Source: JACPVU01 sp964373255
Lineage (GTDB): Archaea > Aenigmatarchaeota > Aenigmatarchaeia > GW2011-AR5
Assembly (NCBI GenBank): GCA_964373255.1
Contig: CAYJTG010000007.1
Coordinates: 17,336 to 81,335, forward strand
Direction: 5' to 3'
DNA: 64,000 bases
Below the pieces are notes generated by a model. It did no database searches. It saw only the letters and a list, made by a program, of their open reading frames with translations, and was not told the DNA's origin. The translations under genes and the position numbers were made by a program. Positions 8,363 through 16,048 of the stretch are shown here, piece by piece (within the stretch, counting starts at the first letter, position 1; each line of letters begins with the position of its first letter).

Positions 8363-8653
8363 ATGGGTCTAGCTGATATAATACTCCGCAGGAAATCTGT
8401 CTACAAGCTCAGGAAGGTATACGACCGCCTTCGTGAAAAGATGGACAAAGAGCCAGACATGAACGTGCGCCTGACTGTTCTTCAATCGCTTGACAAGATC
8501 GAGACTCATATCATCCAGCTCGAAGAGGGAATCACACCGGACTTCCAGAAAAGGCGCCTGATGAAATACGTAGACGAGAGTCTGAAGAAGGTGAAAAGAA
8601 TGGTAAAAGACAGGAGCTACGTAGAGTCCATGATAAAGCCCGAGAAGAGATAA
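8363..8653 (+). CDS. Unknown helical protein
   Basis: 96 aa from MGLADIILRRKS. Predicted almost entirely helical and charged (KLRKVYDRLREKMDKE ... ETHIIQLEEGITPDFQKRR). No family recognised. Its TAA stop lies inside the 9-bp target duplication (AGATAATTC) of palindromic element B1, which begins 4 bp after the gene. Confidence 0.6.
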   Translation: MGLADIILRRKSVYKLRKVYDRLREKMDKEPDMNVRLTVLQSLDKIETHIIQLEEGITPDFQKRRLMKYVDESLKKVKRMVKDRSYVESMIKPEKR

Positions 8654-8656
8654 TTC

Positions 8657-8787
8657 GATTGAATTCCATATTCGTATGATGATGGTCGACGTAGACATAT
8701 ACGTCTGTTGACGTATATGTCAGCTAGAGGCATCGTCGATAGACGATGCCTCTCACGTCGACCATCATACTTTAATGGAATTCAATC
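8657..8787. mobile_element. MITE-like element family B, copy 1, with 9-bp target duplication
   Basis: 131 bp, starting GATTGAATTCCAT and ending ATGGAATTCAATC. Flanked by the perfect direct repeat AGATAATTC (8648-8656, 8788-8796). The outer stem encloses hairpin 1 (arm ACATATACGTC, loop TGTT) and hairpin 2 (arm GAGGCATCGTC, loop GATA), joined by AGCTA. No coding capacity. The left duplication contains the stop codon of the upstream gene. Confidence 0.9.
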
Positions 8788-8800
8788 AGATAATTCTATT

Positions 8801-9487
8801 TCACATCCACTTCTGGTTCTGCGGCGTTTCTGTGTAGCACTTGTCGCGGTACTCGCAGAAACGGCACATCCACAGTGTGTTTCTGGCAGACCGCGCCTCT
8901 GGCTCGGGCATGGTGTTTTCGGTCAGGTGTGCGTGCAGTTTTCTGAACCTTCCAAATATTTTTTCCGCTTCTTCAATACTATAGTCAACGACAAAGACTT
9001 TGCTCTGCAGGTTGCGCTTGTCGATGTAAAGAAGTATGCCGTCGTGTATATCCAGCATGTGCATGTACAGCTGAAGCTGCATGGCGTTGTGCGGCGCCGG
9101 CCTGTCAACGAAATCGACGTTTGCCGTTGACTTGACCTCGACAAGGACACTCTTGTTCTGGAGCTTTACAAGGATAAGGTCGTCTATGCGGCCCGAGACG
9201 GTGAAATCCCCGAAATCGTGCTGAAACGGAAACTCGCTCTTCAGCAGCTCTACATCAGGATTCTTCTCGCTTTTCAGGACTTCGACAACAAAATCGTGCA
9301 TGATGTTGCCCACTTCAAAGACCTTCAACAGGCTAGGCTCGACGTCCTGCGGGAACTTGTACGAGTACCAGACCTTGCGCATGCACACTCCTATCTCACT
9401 CGGATAGTAGCGGCCCACGCCCTTTGGCCTGTGCTCTTTTTTCAGATGATTGTCGATCATGTGGTTAAAGTCGATCATGATTATCAT
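8801..9487 (-). CDS. Cas4-like / RecB-family PD-(D/E)XK nuclease
   Basis: 228 aa. Nuclease motifs are FTVSGRIDDLIL (catalytic D) and SVLVEVKST (E-x-K). One Cys near residue 35 (GVCMRKVWY) and a C-terminal CRFCEYRDKC provide four ligands for an Fe-S cluster as in Cas4/AddB-type nucleases. No cas genes or CRISPR array are near, so a repair role is more likely than CRISPR adaptation. Confidence 0.8.
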   Translation of the reverse strand: MIIMIDFNHMIDNHLKKEHRPKGVGRYYPSEIGVCMRKVWYSYKFPQDVEPSLLKVFEVGNIMHDFVVEVLKSEKNPDVELLKSEFPFQHDFGDFTVSGRIDDLILVKLQNKSVLVEVKSTANVDFVDRPAPHNAMQLQLYMHMLDIHDGILLYIDKRNLQSKVFVVDYSIEEAEKIFGRFRKLHAHLTENTMPEPEARSARNTLWMCRFCEYRDKCYTETPQNQKWM

Positions 9488-9546
9488 TATAAATTAGCAC
9501 CAAATATACATTTAAAAAGACTATGCTTATCATATAAAGTGATTTT

Positions 9547-9924
9547 ATGACTATAATCAACAAAATTAAAATTGATGAAAGAGTAACTTATAGTGAACCT
9601 TCAGATATACTTGATAAGATTTCTAAAACTATTATTAAACAAGGTTATAGAATATACAACACAGATCTCGATAATGATCTTTTGTATATTCAAAAATTAG
9701 AAAAAGGTACTAAAAGGGGTATATTTGGACAAAAACTGAAAGATAATTATGTGAGGATAGGTGAGTTATGGTTAGACAATAAACCAAGAGAAGCTGTACA
9801 TGATAAAAACTGGGTTTTGGAAATCTATAAAAAAGTTCATGTTGAAGAACTAAAAAAACTTGCACAAGAACTTGCAAAGACTTATAATGTTAACGTCCAT
9901 GTGTCTCTTGGTCCGGCGGCATAA
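9547..9924 (+). CDS. Unknown AT-rich protein
   Basis: 125 aa, MTIINKIKIDERVTY... No family recognised. The C-terminal segment VEELKKLAQELAKTYNVNVHV is helical. Clearly richer in A+T than its neighbours, suggesting recent acquisition. A TATA-like TTTAAAAAG lies about 40 bp upstream (9510-9518). Confidence 0.55.
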   Translation: MTIINKIKIDERVTYSEPSDILDKISKTIIKQGYRIYNTDLDNDLLYIQKLEKGTKRGIFGQKLKDNYVRIGELWLDNKPREAVHDKNWVLEIYKKVHVEELKKLAQELAKTYNVNVHVSLGPAA

Positions 9925-9980
9925 TACATTCTCATTCTTCATACGCAAACCTTAAATTCCGCTCTTTGCCATAATAAATT

Positions 9981-10685
9981 ATGAGGCACAAAGAGCACCA
10001 CTCCGGTAAAAGCGGCTATAATCTTCGTGATATAATTCTCGGCGGGCAGGACGGGCTTGTGAACGTGCTCGGCGTTATCCTGGCTGTTGCGATAGCCACA
10101 CAGGACTCAAAGATAATCATCATCGCGGGCCTCGCGGCCACATTCGCAGAATCTGTTTCAATGGCCGCTGTTGCATATACATCGTCCAAGGCTGTCAATG
10201 ATTATTACAAAGGGCAGCTCGAGAAAGAGAAACAAGAAATGAAAGAGGTGCCGGAAATCGAGCGGAGAGAGATCTATAATATTTACCGGAGAAAGGGGTT
10301 TTCTGGCCAAATACTCAGCTCAATTGTCAGGAAAATAACATCCAACAAAAAGCTCTGGCTGAAGACCATGATGGAGGAAGAGCTCCACCTCTATCCGGAC
10401 GAGTATGAAAGCCCTGGAAGGGACGCTGCTATAGTAGGTTTCTCTGCTGTTATCGGATCATTAGTACCGCTGTTAGCCTTCTTCTTTGTCGGTGTCCAGG
10501 CAGGCATTATTCTTTCGCTGATATTTTCTGTTATCGTCTTGTTTGTCACAGGCGCAATCAAAAATCATATTACAATAGGAAATCCAGTAAGGGGCGGGAT
10601 AGAAATGGCTGCCATAGGCATGACAGCGGCCCTTGTAGGCTACGCAATAGGCGCTGTTCTGGGCGTGGCTTTGTACGCGGTGTGA
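9981..10685 (+). CDS. VIT1/CCC1-family metal transporter
   Basis: 234 aa. The N-terminal signature LGGQDGLVNVLGVILAVA and the Met/Glu-rich cytoplasmic region (residues about 75-135, EMKEVPEIERREIYNIYRRKGF, MMEEEL) mark the Fe2+/Mn2+ exporter family. Five membrane segments can be counted. It probably exports or stores iron or manganese. A TATA-bearing gap separates it from metK. Confidence 0.85.
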   Translation: MRHKEHHSGKSGYNLRDIILGGQDGLVNVLGVILAVAIATQDSKIIIIAGLAATFAESVSMAAVAYTSSKAVNDYYKGQLEKEKQEMKEVPEIERREIYNIYRRKGFSGQILSSIVRKITSNKKLWLKTMMEEELHLYPDEYESPGRDAAIVGFSAVIGSLVPLLAFFFVGVQAGIILSLIFSVIVLFVTGAIKNHITIGNPVRGGIEMAAIGMTAALVGYAIGAVLGVALYAV

Positions 10686-10688
10686 ATC

Positions 10689-10698
10689 TCTTTATAAA
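10689..10698 (+). promoter_or_regulatory. TATA box of metK
   Basis: CTTTATAAAT lies about 25-30 bp before the metK ATG (10722). That spacing puts transcription start at or next to the start codon, so the mRNA is probably leaderless. Confidence 0.55.
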
Positions 10699-10721
10699 TT
10701 TATCGACAGATTATTTTCTCT

Positions 10722-11879
10722 ATGCCGCAAAAATATTTTATTACATCAGAATCTGTAACCGAAGGGCACCCAGACAAGATCGCCGACCAGATCAGCGATG
10801 CCGTGCTCGACGAGGTGTACAAGCAAGATCCCAATTCCCGCGTAGCCGTCGAGACGCTGACAACCACAGGCCTTGTCGTCGTGGCAGGCGAAGTCACAAC
10901 AAAGGCCTACGTCGATGTACAGAAGGTTGTAAGGGATACACTAAAAGAAATAGGTTACACTGATCCTGCATTCGGTATTGACTGTTATGATGCCGGAGTA
11001 CTTGTTTCCATTCACGAGCAGTCACCGGACATTTCTATGGGCGTTGACGAAACAGAGGGAAAAGAGCAAGGGGCGGGCGACCAGGGTATGATGTACGGTT
11101 TCGCGTGCAACGAAACGCCTGAACTAATGCCTTTGCCTATCGTGCTCGCCCATAAATTGACCGAAAGACTTGCTTACGCCAGAAAGAATGGTATTATAAA
11201 ACATCTTGGACCTGATGGCAAAAGTCAGGTCACAGTGGAATACAACGCAGGAACGCCAAAAAGAATCGACGCCATAGTCATTGCACAGCAACACAAGGAT
11301 GAAATAGATGAACAGCAGCTAAAAAAAGAAATAACCGAACACGTGATAAAGCCTGTCTGCACCAACTACATGGATAACGATACAAAAATTCATATAAATG
11401 CAACAGGCCGCTTTGTCGTAGGCGGTCCCGAAGGCGACACAGGCGTTACTGGCAGAAAAATTATCGCAGACACGTATGGCGGAGTTGGTCGTCACGGCGG
11501 AGGCAGCTTTAGCGGCAAGGATCCCTCGAAAGTTGACCGTAGCGCTGCTTACATGGCAAGATACATCGCAAAGAATATTGTTGCAGCCGGCTTTGCCGAC
11601 AGGTGCGAAATCCAGTTGTCGTATGCCATAGGCATTGCACAGCCGATAAGCATCCACGTCGACTGCTTTGGCACAGCGAAGATACCAGAAGAAAAGATTG
11701 TCGAATTAATTTACAAACATTTCAACCTGACGCCGAAAGGGATAATCGAAACCCTTGACCTCAGAAGACCCATATACAAAAAGACCGCTCGCTACGGCCA
11801 CTTCGGCAGAAACGACCCTGACTTCACATGGGAAAGAACCGACAAAGCGGAAGAATTGAAAAAGGAAGCGGGATTGTAG
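10722..11879 (+). CDS. metK: S-adenosylmethionine synthetase, bacterial type
   Basis: 385 aa. FITSESVTEGHPDKIADQI (ATP/Mg site), GAGDQGMMYG and GGGSFSGKDPSKVDRS are hallmarks of the bacterial/eukaryotic MetK family, which makes SAM from methionine and ATP. Most archaea use a divergent MAT lacking these motifs, so this is a bacterial-type copy, presumably acquired. It is followed without a gap by the 11880 gene. MTA phosphorylase, which recycles a SAM by-product, is 3.3 kb downstream. Confidence 0.95.
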   Translation: MPQKYFITSESVTEGHPDKIADQISDAVLDEVYKQDPNSRVAVETLTTTGLVVVAGEVTTKAYVDVQKVVRDTLKEIGYTDPAFGIDCYDAGVLVSIHEQSPDISMGVDETEGKEQGAGDQGMMYGFACNETPELMPLPIVLAHKLTERLAYARKNGIIKHLGPDGKSQVTVEYNAGTPKRIDAIVIAQQHKDEIDEQQLKKEITEHVIKPVCTNYMDNDTKIHINATGRFVVGGPEGDTGVTGRKIIADTYGGVGRHGGGSFSGKDPSKVDRSAAYMARYIAKNIVAAGFADRCEIQLSYAIGIAQPISIHVDCFGTAKIPEEKIVELIYKHFNLTPKGIIETLDLRRPIYKKTARYGHFGRNDPDFTWERTDKAEELKKEAGL

Positions 11880-12239
11880 ATGGAAACTGAAAATCTCAAA
11901 ATGTATAAGATAACGATAAAGGATGGAAGAATGTCAGATTCGTCATTTTATGATGCCGTACAGGAAGAAATCAAGCACCTTTCAGAAGAACTGGATTATC
12001 CTGCTGCCGGTTTGTGCACCAGAGACGGTAAAACAGCATCAATAGAACTCATTACAACTGCAGAACAGTTGCCTCAATACCTCAAAGACCGTTTTGAAGG
12101 GCTTTACCACGTCGAAAACTTTACGATGGAACTGCAAAGCATGAGCAATGACATAATTCAGATGAAACTCAAAGCGTGGCAATTTGCAAAAAGAACGCCG
12201 CTCTATCAGATGCAACAAATACAGCACAAAAAATTATAA
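11880..12239 (+). CDS. Unknown protein coupled to metK
   Basis: 119 aa; its ATG immediately follows the metK stop codon, so the two are very likely translated together. No domain recognised; a mixed alpha/beta pattern (MYKITIKDGRMSD ... KTASIELITTAEQLPQYL) is apparent. It converges on the 12243 gene with 3 bp between them. Confidence 0.65.
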   Translation: METENLKMYKITIKDGRMSDSSFYDAVQEEIKHLSEELDYPAAGLCTRDGKTASIELITTAEQLPQYLKDRFEGLYHVENFTMELQSMSNDIIQMKLKAWQFAKRTPLYQMQQIQHKKL

Positions 12240-12242
12240 AAA

Positions 12243-12713
12243 TTATTCTTTTACGCTTTTAATCATTTCTAAAATCATGCTGTAATGGTCTATTTCTTGC
12301 ATAAGCTTCTTCTCTCTTTCCTGTTTTTCTTTTTCAAATTGATAAAATAAAAAAAGACTATCTCCACCACATCTGTTATAGTAGTATCCAGCATCACAAT
12401 CGAAACAGCTTATCCATTCGTTATCCATATTATGTAGTCTATGTCCCGACTTAGTACAATCTTCAAAAACTTTTTTTCTAAATTCTTCAAGAGAGGTAGA
12501 TGTCAGTGCTAATTCAGAATAATAAGTATACTCATCTTTTTGATTCAACTCTGCATAAATGCCACTTCTTGCATAAGATTTATGCAAATGTGTATTTCTT
12601 TCAAAATTAATGTGCCCTAATTTTTCTTTTATACGCCTAATTCTCTTTACGACAGTTTTCAATTCAGTTTGGTAAGTTGATTTATTTTGCCATGTCTCAT
12701 ATGTCATTTGCAT
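12243..12713 (-). CDS. Unknown AT-rich protein with Cys cluster
   Basis: 156 aa. The middle holds CFDCDAGYYYNRCGG, which could bind a metal; the ends are Lys/Glu-rich helices (EKEKQEREKKLMQEI). No family recognised. A+T content is above that of neighbouring genes, suggesting an accessory gene. Confidence 0.5.
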   Translation of the reverse strand: MQMTYETWQNKSTYQTELKTVVKRIRRIKEKLGHINFERNTHLHKSYARSGIYAELNQKDEYTYYSELALTSTSLEEFRKKVFEDCTKSGHRLHNMDNEWISCFDCDAGYYYNRCGGDSLFLFYQFEKEKQEREKKLMQEIDHYSMILEMIKSVKE

Positions 12714-12735
12714 ATCATTTATAAAATTCTAAATT

Positions 12736-13167
12736 TTATATATCCAGCACGACACGGCACTTCCAGAGATTTCCTTCTTTCTTAACCTCGAAAAGATGCA
12801 TCGTGATCGCCTTCACGTCGACAATTAGTTCGTGCTTCTTCATGTCGAGCTTGTCGCCCGTAAGCGTTGCTGACAAAAAATAAAGCCCTGATTTTAGCTC
12901 TATCTTCACCCTGACCATCGGGAACAGGAGCTGCGCGGAATCCTTCCAGTAGACAAACTCCTGCAGGAAATTGAACAAGAGTTTTTCCGCACTGTCCGCC
13001 TTGAGCTTTATTGTTTTCTTTATTTTTGGCTTTACGGATTTCAGATTTTTTACCATAGTGTTTGTAACGGCCAGGCCTGCTGACTCAAACATCGCATCCA
13101 TATTTTTGCCGCTTGCTTCGAATGCTACGTCTGCTATTGAAACGTCTTCAAGATATTTGTACGGCAT
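12736..13167 (-). CDS. Archease, activator of RNA ligase RtcB
   Basis: 143 aa from MPYKYLEDVSIADV, the family's usual start (upstream Met codons also exist). The archease pattern is clear: ADVAFEASGKNMDAMFESAGLA near the N-terminus and DVKAITMHLFEV near the C-terminus. It drives guanylylation of RtcB, which is encoded at 16048-17505 and joins tRNA halves after intron removal; several tRNAs here have introns. Confidence 0.9.
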   Translation of the reverse strand: MPYKYLEDVSIADVAFEASGKNMDAMFESAGLAVTNTMVKNLKSVKPKIKKTIKLKADSAEKLLFNFLQEFVYWKDSAQLLFPMVRVKIELKSGLYFLSATLTGDKLDMKKHELIVDVKAITMHLFEVKKEGNLWKCRVVLDI

Positions 13168-13222
13168 AAGCATCAACATATTATGAAGCAAATATAATGA
13201 AATATAGCATGTGACATAATAT

Positions 13223-13924
13223 TTACTTCGTTATCTCATAAATGGAAATAACGCCCTTTTGTAAACCTATAGATATTTTTTTCCTTGCTTCATCCACGAT
13301 TTTATAGCCGTGCTTTGGCGCCTGGATGCCGGGATCATTCAACGGGCCTGCCAGATGGAAGAAAGGCATTATTATGACGCCTGGGGCGTTCAGATAATTT
13401 TTTGCGTCTTCCAGGAACCGGCAGATGAGATTCCCGTTGTCGAGCATTGCTGATGAGACCACAGATCCTTTCATGGGGTTTGCCGGAAAGAACGGATGGT
13501 TGAAAACCATAATATCAAACTTCCCGGTCATATTTTCAAACAAATCGCTCTTCACAACAACAGATTTGCCCGAAAGGTTGTATTTTCTTGCATTTTCCCG
13601 CGCATTTCTGACAGCCTGCTGGGATATATCGGAAAACGCGACGTATTTGGCGCCGTATAGACCCATGACTACTCCCTGTATGCCAGACCCGCAGCCCATA
13701 TCAAGCGCGTTTCTTTTGTAGAACAGGTCCTTATGGGAAAACAGCCACCTTGCGAGGTGCAAAGACGTCATGAGCTCAGGCCGCATCACATCAGGGTGGA
13801 CAACAAAATTCTTCAGCGTGCCGCCCCATCCAAGTTTTATATCTACCTCGTATCGTCTGTGGGTATGAGACTCGAGCTGCCGGTCGACCTGCGCCTTTTG
13901 CCTTCTGTTCAACATATCTCGCAC
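13223..13924 (-). CDS. Class I SAM-dependent methyltransferase
   Basis: 233 aa. Motif I ALDMGCGSGIQGVVMGLYGA and motif IV FNHPFFP (an NPPF-like substrate site) suggest an RsmC/HemK-type nucleic-acid or protein methylase acting on an amino group. The N-terminus is basic. It overlaps the 3' end of the CobW-type gene by 16 bp, so the two are one operon. Confidence 0.75.
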   Translation of the reverse strand: MRDMLNRRQKAQVDRQLESHTHRRYEVDIKLGWGGTLKNFVVHPDVMRPELMTSLHLARWLFSHKDLFYKRNALDMGCGSGIQGVVMGLYGAKYVAFSDISQQAVRNARENARKYNLSGKSVVVKSDLFENMTGKFDIMVFNHPFFPANPMKGSVVSSAMLDNGNLICRFLEDAKNYLNAPGVIIMPFFHLAGPLNDPGIQAPKHGYKIVDEARKKISIGLQKGVISIYEITK

Positions 13925-14799
13925 TCCTTCAGTTTTCTTATTATATCTTCTTTTTGTTTTATTATATCCTTTCCGATAAACACGAGTTTCGTTTCTTTCT
14001 CTTCGGACTCTTCAAATTCCCATCTTCCAAAGACAAAATTAAACAGGTAGGTCTGGCCATCAAATACGATAAAGCCTTTTGCGCGGTAAACATTTTTCGG
14101 CACGCTGTATAAAAATGCCTCAAACTTGTCCCGACCAAAAGATTTTTCTGCTGTGAATGTAAAGAATTCAATGCCCTCTTTTTCTATGTGATCTCTGTGC
14201 TCTGGACCGAATTCCTTTTCCTTTAGTTCAATGCCAAATAAAATATTCGTGTCGATACCGCACCTTGCTGTTTCAAATATCTCAGCCCGCTCGTTTATCT
14301 GCCTTATTTTTTCTATCGCTTCCTTTTTCTGGTCACTATTTACTAAATCAACCTTGTTCAAAAGAATAACATCGGCCATCTCTATCTGCATCCTTCCGGT
14401 GTGGCCGATGCTTGGAAATCTTATGGTGCTGTCGGCGTCGACGATTGTTATGACGACATCCATCGAGACGCCCGGGATGTTTTCGCTTATGTCCAGCGCT
14501 ATGGCGTCCGGCTCAGCCACGCCTGTCGTTTCGACAACAATCATCTCAGGCTTTATCTTTTCCAGAATTTCCTTGACAGCGTACTCGAACTCACCAGTAA
14601 GCGAGCAGCAGACACAACCACCGGCCAGCTCCACCATGTCGACGTCTTTGCCCTTGATCACTGCGCCGTCTATCCCGACCTGGCCAAACTCGTTCATGAT
14701 TATGGCCAGTTTCTTGTCCGTCTCGTCAATTATTCTTCTCAGCAGCGTAGTCTTTCCGCTTCCCAGATAGCCCGTGATAATTGAAATTGGTGTTTTCAT
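13909..14799 (-). CDS. CobW/COG0523-family GTPase (metal chaperone)
   Basis: 296 aa from MKTPISIITGYLGSGKTT. The P-loop GYLGSGKTT, the metal motif GGCVCC and the guanine motif NKVD identify the family, which delivers metals (Zn, Co or others) with GTP hydrolysis. A C-terminal CobW domain follows (FTFTAEKSFGRDKFEAFLYSVP). The specific metal is unknown. Confidence 0.9.
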   Translation of the reverse strand: MKTPISIITGYLGSGKTTLLRRIIDETDKKLAIIMNEFGQVGIDGAVIKGKDVDMVELAGGCVCCSLTGEFEYAVKEILEKIKPEMIVVETTGVAEPDAIALDISENIPGVSMDVVITIVDADSTIRFPSIGHTGRMQIEMADVILLNKVDLVNSDQKKEAIEKIRQINERAEIFETARCGIDTNILFGIELKEKEFGPEHRDHIEKEGIEFFTFTAEKSFGRDKFEAFLYSVPKNVYRAKGFIVFDGQTYLFNFVFGRWEFEESEEKETKLVFIGKDIIKQKEDIIRKLKECEIC

Positions 14800-14859
14800 G
14801 ATAATCAAGTAGAATGATAACTTTATGGTTTTAAAAAGATTGAACTTATTAAAGTAACT

Positions 14860-15186
14860 ATGATTGTACAAACAGTTTTGCTTGCACCAAAAACAGACAT
14901 GCCAGAAGAAGAATTTCATAAATATCTCGCCGAAGTCCATGCACCACTATCAAGAGAACTGCCTGGATTGAAAAAATATGAAATTTTTAGGGTTACTTTT
15001 TCTTATCCTGATAATTCAGTCAAGGCGGCGGCGTATCTTACTTTCGAGAACGAGCAAGCCAGAAGAGCAGCATTAAAGTCTGATGAAGGGAAAACAGTAC
15101 AAGCTGATGCACAAAATTTTTGTGATGTGTCAAAAATGAAAATTTACGTAACAGATATGGATACATTGAAAGTTGTTTCTGGGTAG
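14860..15186 (+). CDS. EthD-like dimeric alpha/beta-barrel protein
   Basis: 108 aa. EEFHKYLAEVHAPLSRELPGLKKYEI is the EthD/ferredoxin-like barrel pattern with the conserved HAP. Members act in diverse small-molecule reactions; the substrate is unknown. It is AT-rich and converges on MTA phosphorylase with 2 bp between stops. Confidence 0.7.
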   Translation: MIVQTVLLAPKTDMPEEEFHKYLAEVHAPLSRELPGLKKYEIFRVTFSYPDNSVKAAAYLTFENEQARRAALKSDEGKTVQADAQNFCDVSKMKIYVTDMDTLKVVSG

Positions 15187-15188
15187 AT

Positions 15189-15971
15189 TCAAAATCTTGC
15201 CCCTTCCAGAGCGTGCGGACATGCGCATTCGCGCCCTTCAGGTATCTTGGGTATGACATCAAAAAGAAGCGCCTTAAGTTTCTGCGTGTTTTCGGCAAAC
15301 ACGCGCACAACGTCCGACAGGCTCACCGTCTTTGCCGTCGGATCTTCTTTAAGTCCTGTGTCGTAATCCGTGATGATCGATATGTTTGCATAGCACATCT
15401 CTAATTCCCGTGCTAGTACCATCTCAGGATACTGTGTCATGTTAATGGCATCCCATTTCTGCGAACGGTAGAAATTGCTTTCGGCTTTTGATGCAAACCT
15501 TGGTCCTTCTATCACAACAATTGTACCGCTGGGATGAACACTAAGGTTCATTTCTCTGGAATTATTTATCAGTAATTTTCTTAGTTCCGGGCAGTACGGT
15601 TCTGTAGAGCTTATGTGTGTTACCGGTCGCTCCTCATAGAACGTGTCGTCGCGTTTTGTGAAATTTACGAATTGGTCTGGTATCAGGAAATGCCCTGGCT
15701 CTATTTCTTTTTTGAGCGAGCCAACAGCCGTTGGGGCGATTATCCTGTTGACCCCAAGCTCCTTGAACGCCAGGATGTTTGCCTTGTATGGAATCCTGTG
15801 AGGCGGAAACTCGTGCTGCAACCCATGCCGTGCAATGAACGCGACCTCTTTGTCGCCTATTCTTCCGACCGTTACAGGAGAAGAAGGCTTCCCAAAGGCT
15901 GTTTCTATTTCGACGGTCTCTGCCTTGTCCAGCAGCGAATAGAACCCAGACCCGCCGAATATACCGATCAT
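15189..15971 (-). CDS. mtnP: S-methyl-5'-thioadenosine phosphorylase
   Basis: 260 aa from MIGIFGGSGFYSLL. GGSGFY, FIARHGLQHEFPPHRIPYKAN, IVVIEGPRFASKAES and NMTQYPE...A are the MTAP/PNP-I family motifs; NMT at the base site fits 6-aminopurines. It converts MTA plus phosphate to adenine and methylthioribose-1-phosphate. A family I palindrome lies just upstream. Confidence 0.92.
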   Translation of the reverse strand: MIGIFGGSGFYSLLDKAETVEIETAFGKPSSPVTVGRIGDKEVAFIARHGLQHEFPPHRIPYKANILAFKELGVNRIIAPTAVGSLKKEIEPGHFLIPDQFVNFTKRDDTFYEERPVTHISSTEPYCPELRKLLINNSREMNLSVHPSGTIVVIEGPRFASKAESNFYRSQKWDAINMTQYPEMVLARELEMCYANISIITDYDTGLKEDPTAKTVSLSDVVRVFAENTQKLKALLFDVIPKIPEGRECACPHALEGARF

Positions 15972-16007
15972 TGAATCACAGTATCTTGTTTTCCGCAAGA
16001 AATTTAA

Positions 16008-16048
16008 AGTCGCCCAAGAAAACAATCAGCATATAATTTTCTTGGACT
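16008..16048. repeat. Palindromic repeat family I, copy 1
   Basis: 41 bp with arms CCAAGAAAA and TTTTCTTGG around AATCAGCATATAA. An almost identical 41-bp copy is at 50106-50146. It occupies the gap between the RtcB stop and the MTAP start. Confidence 0.75.
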
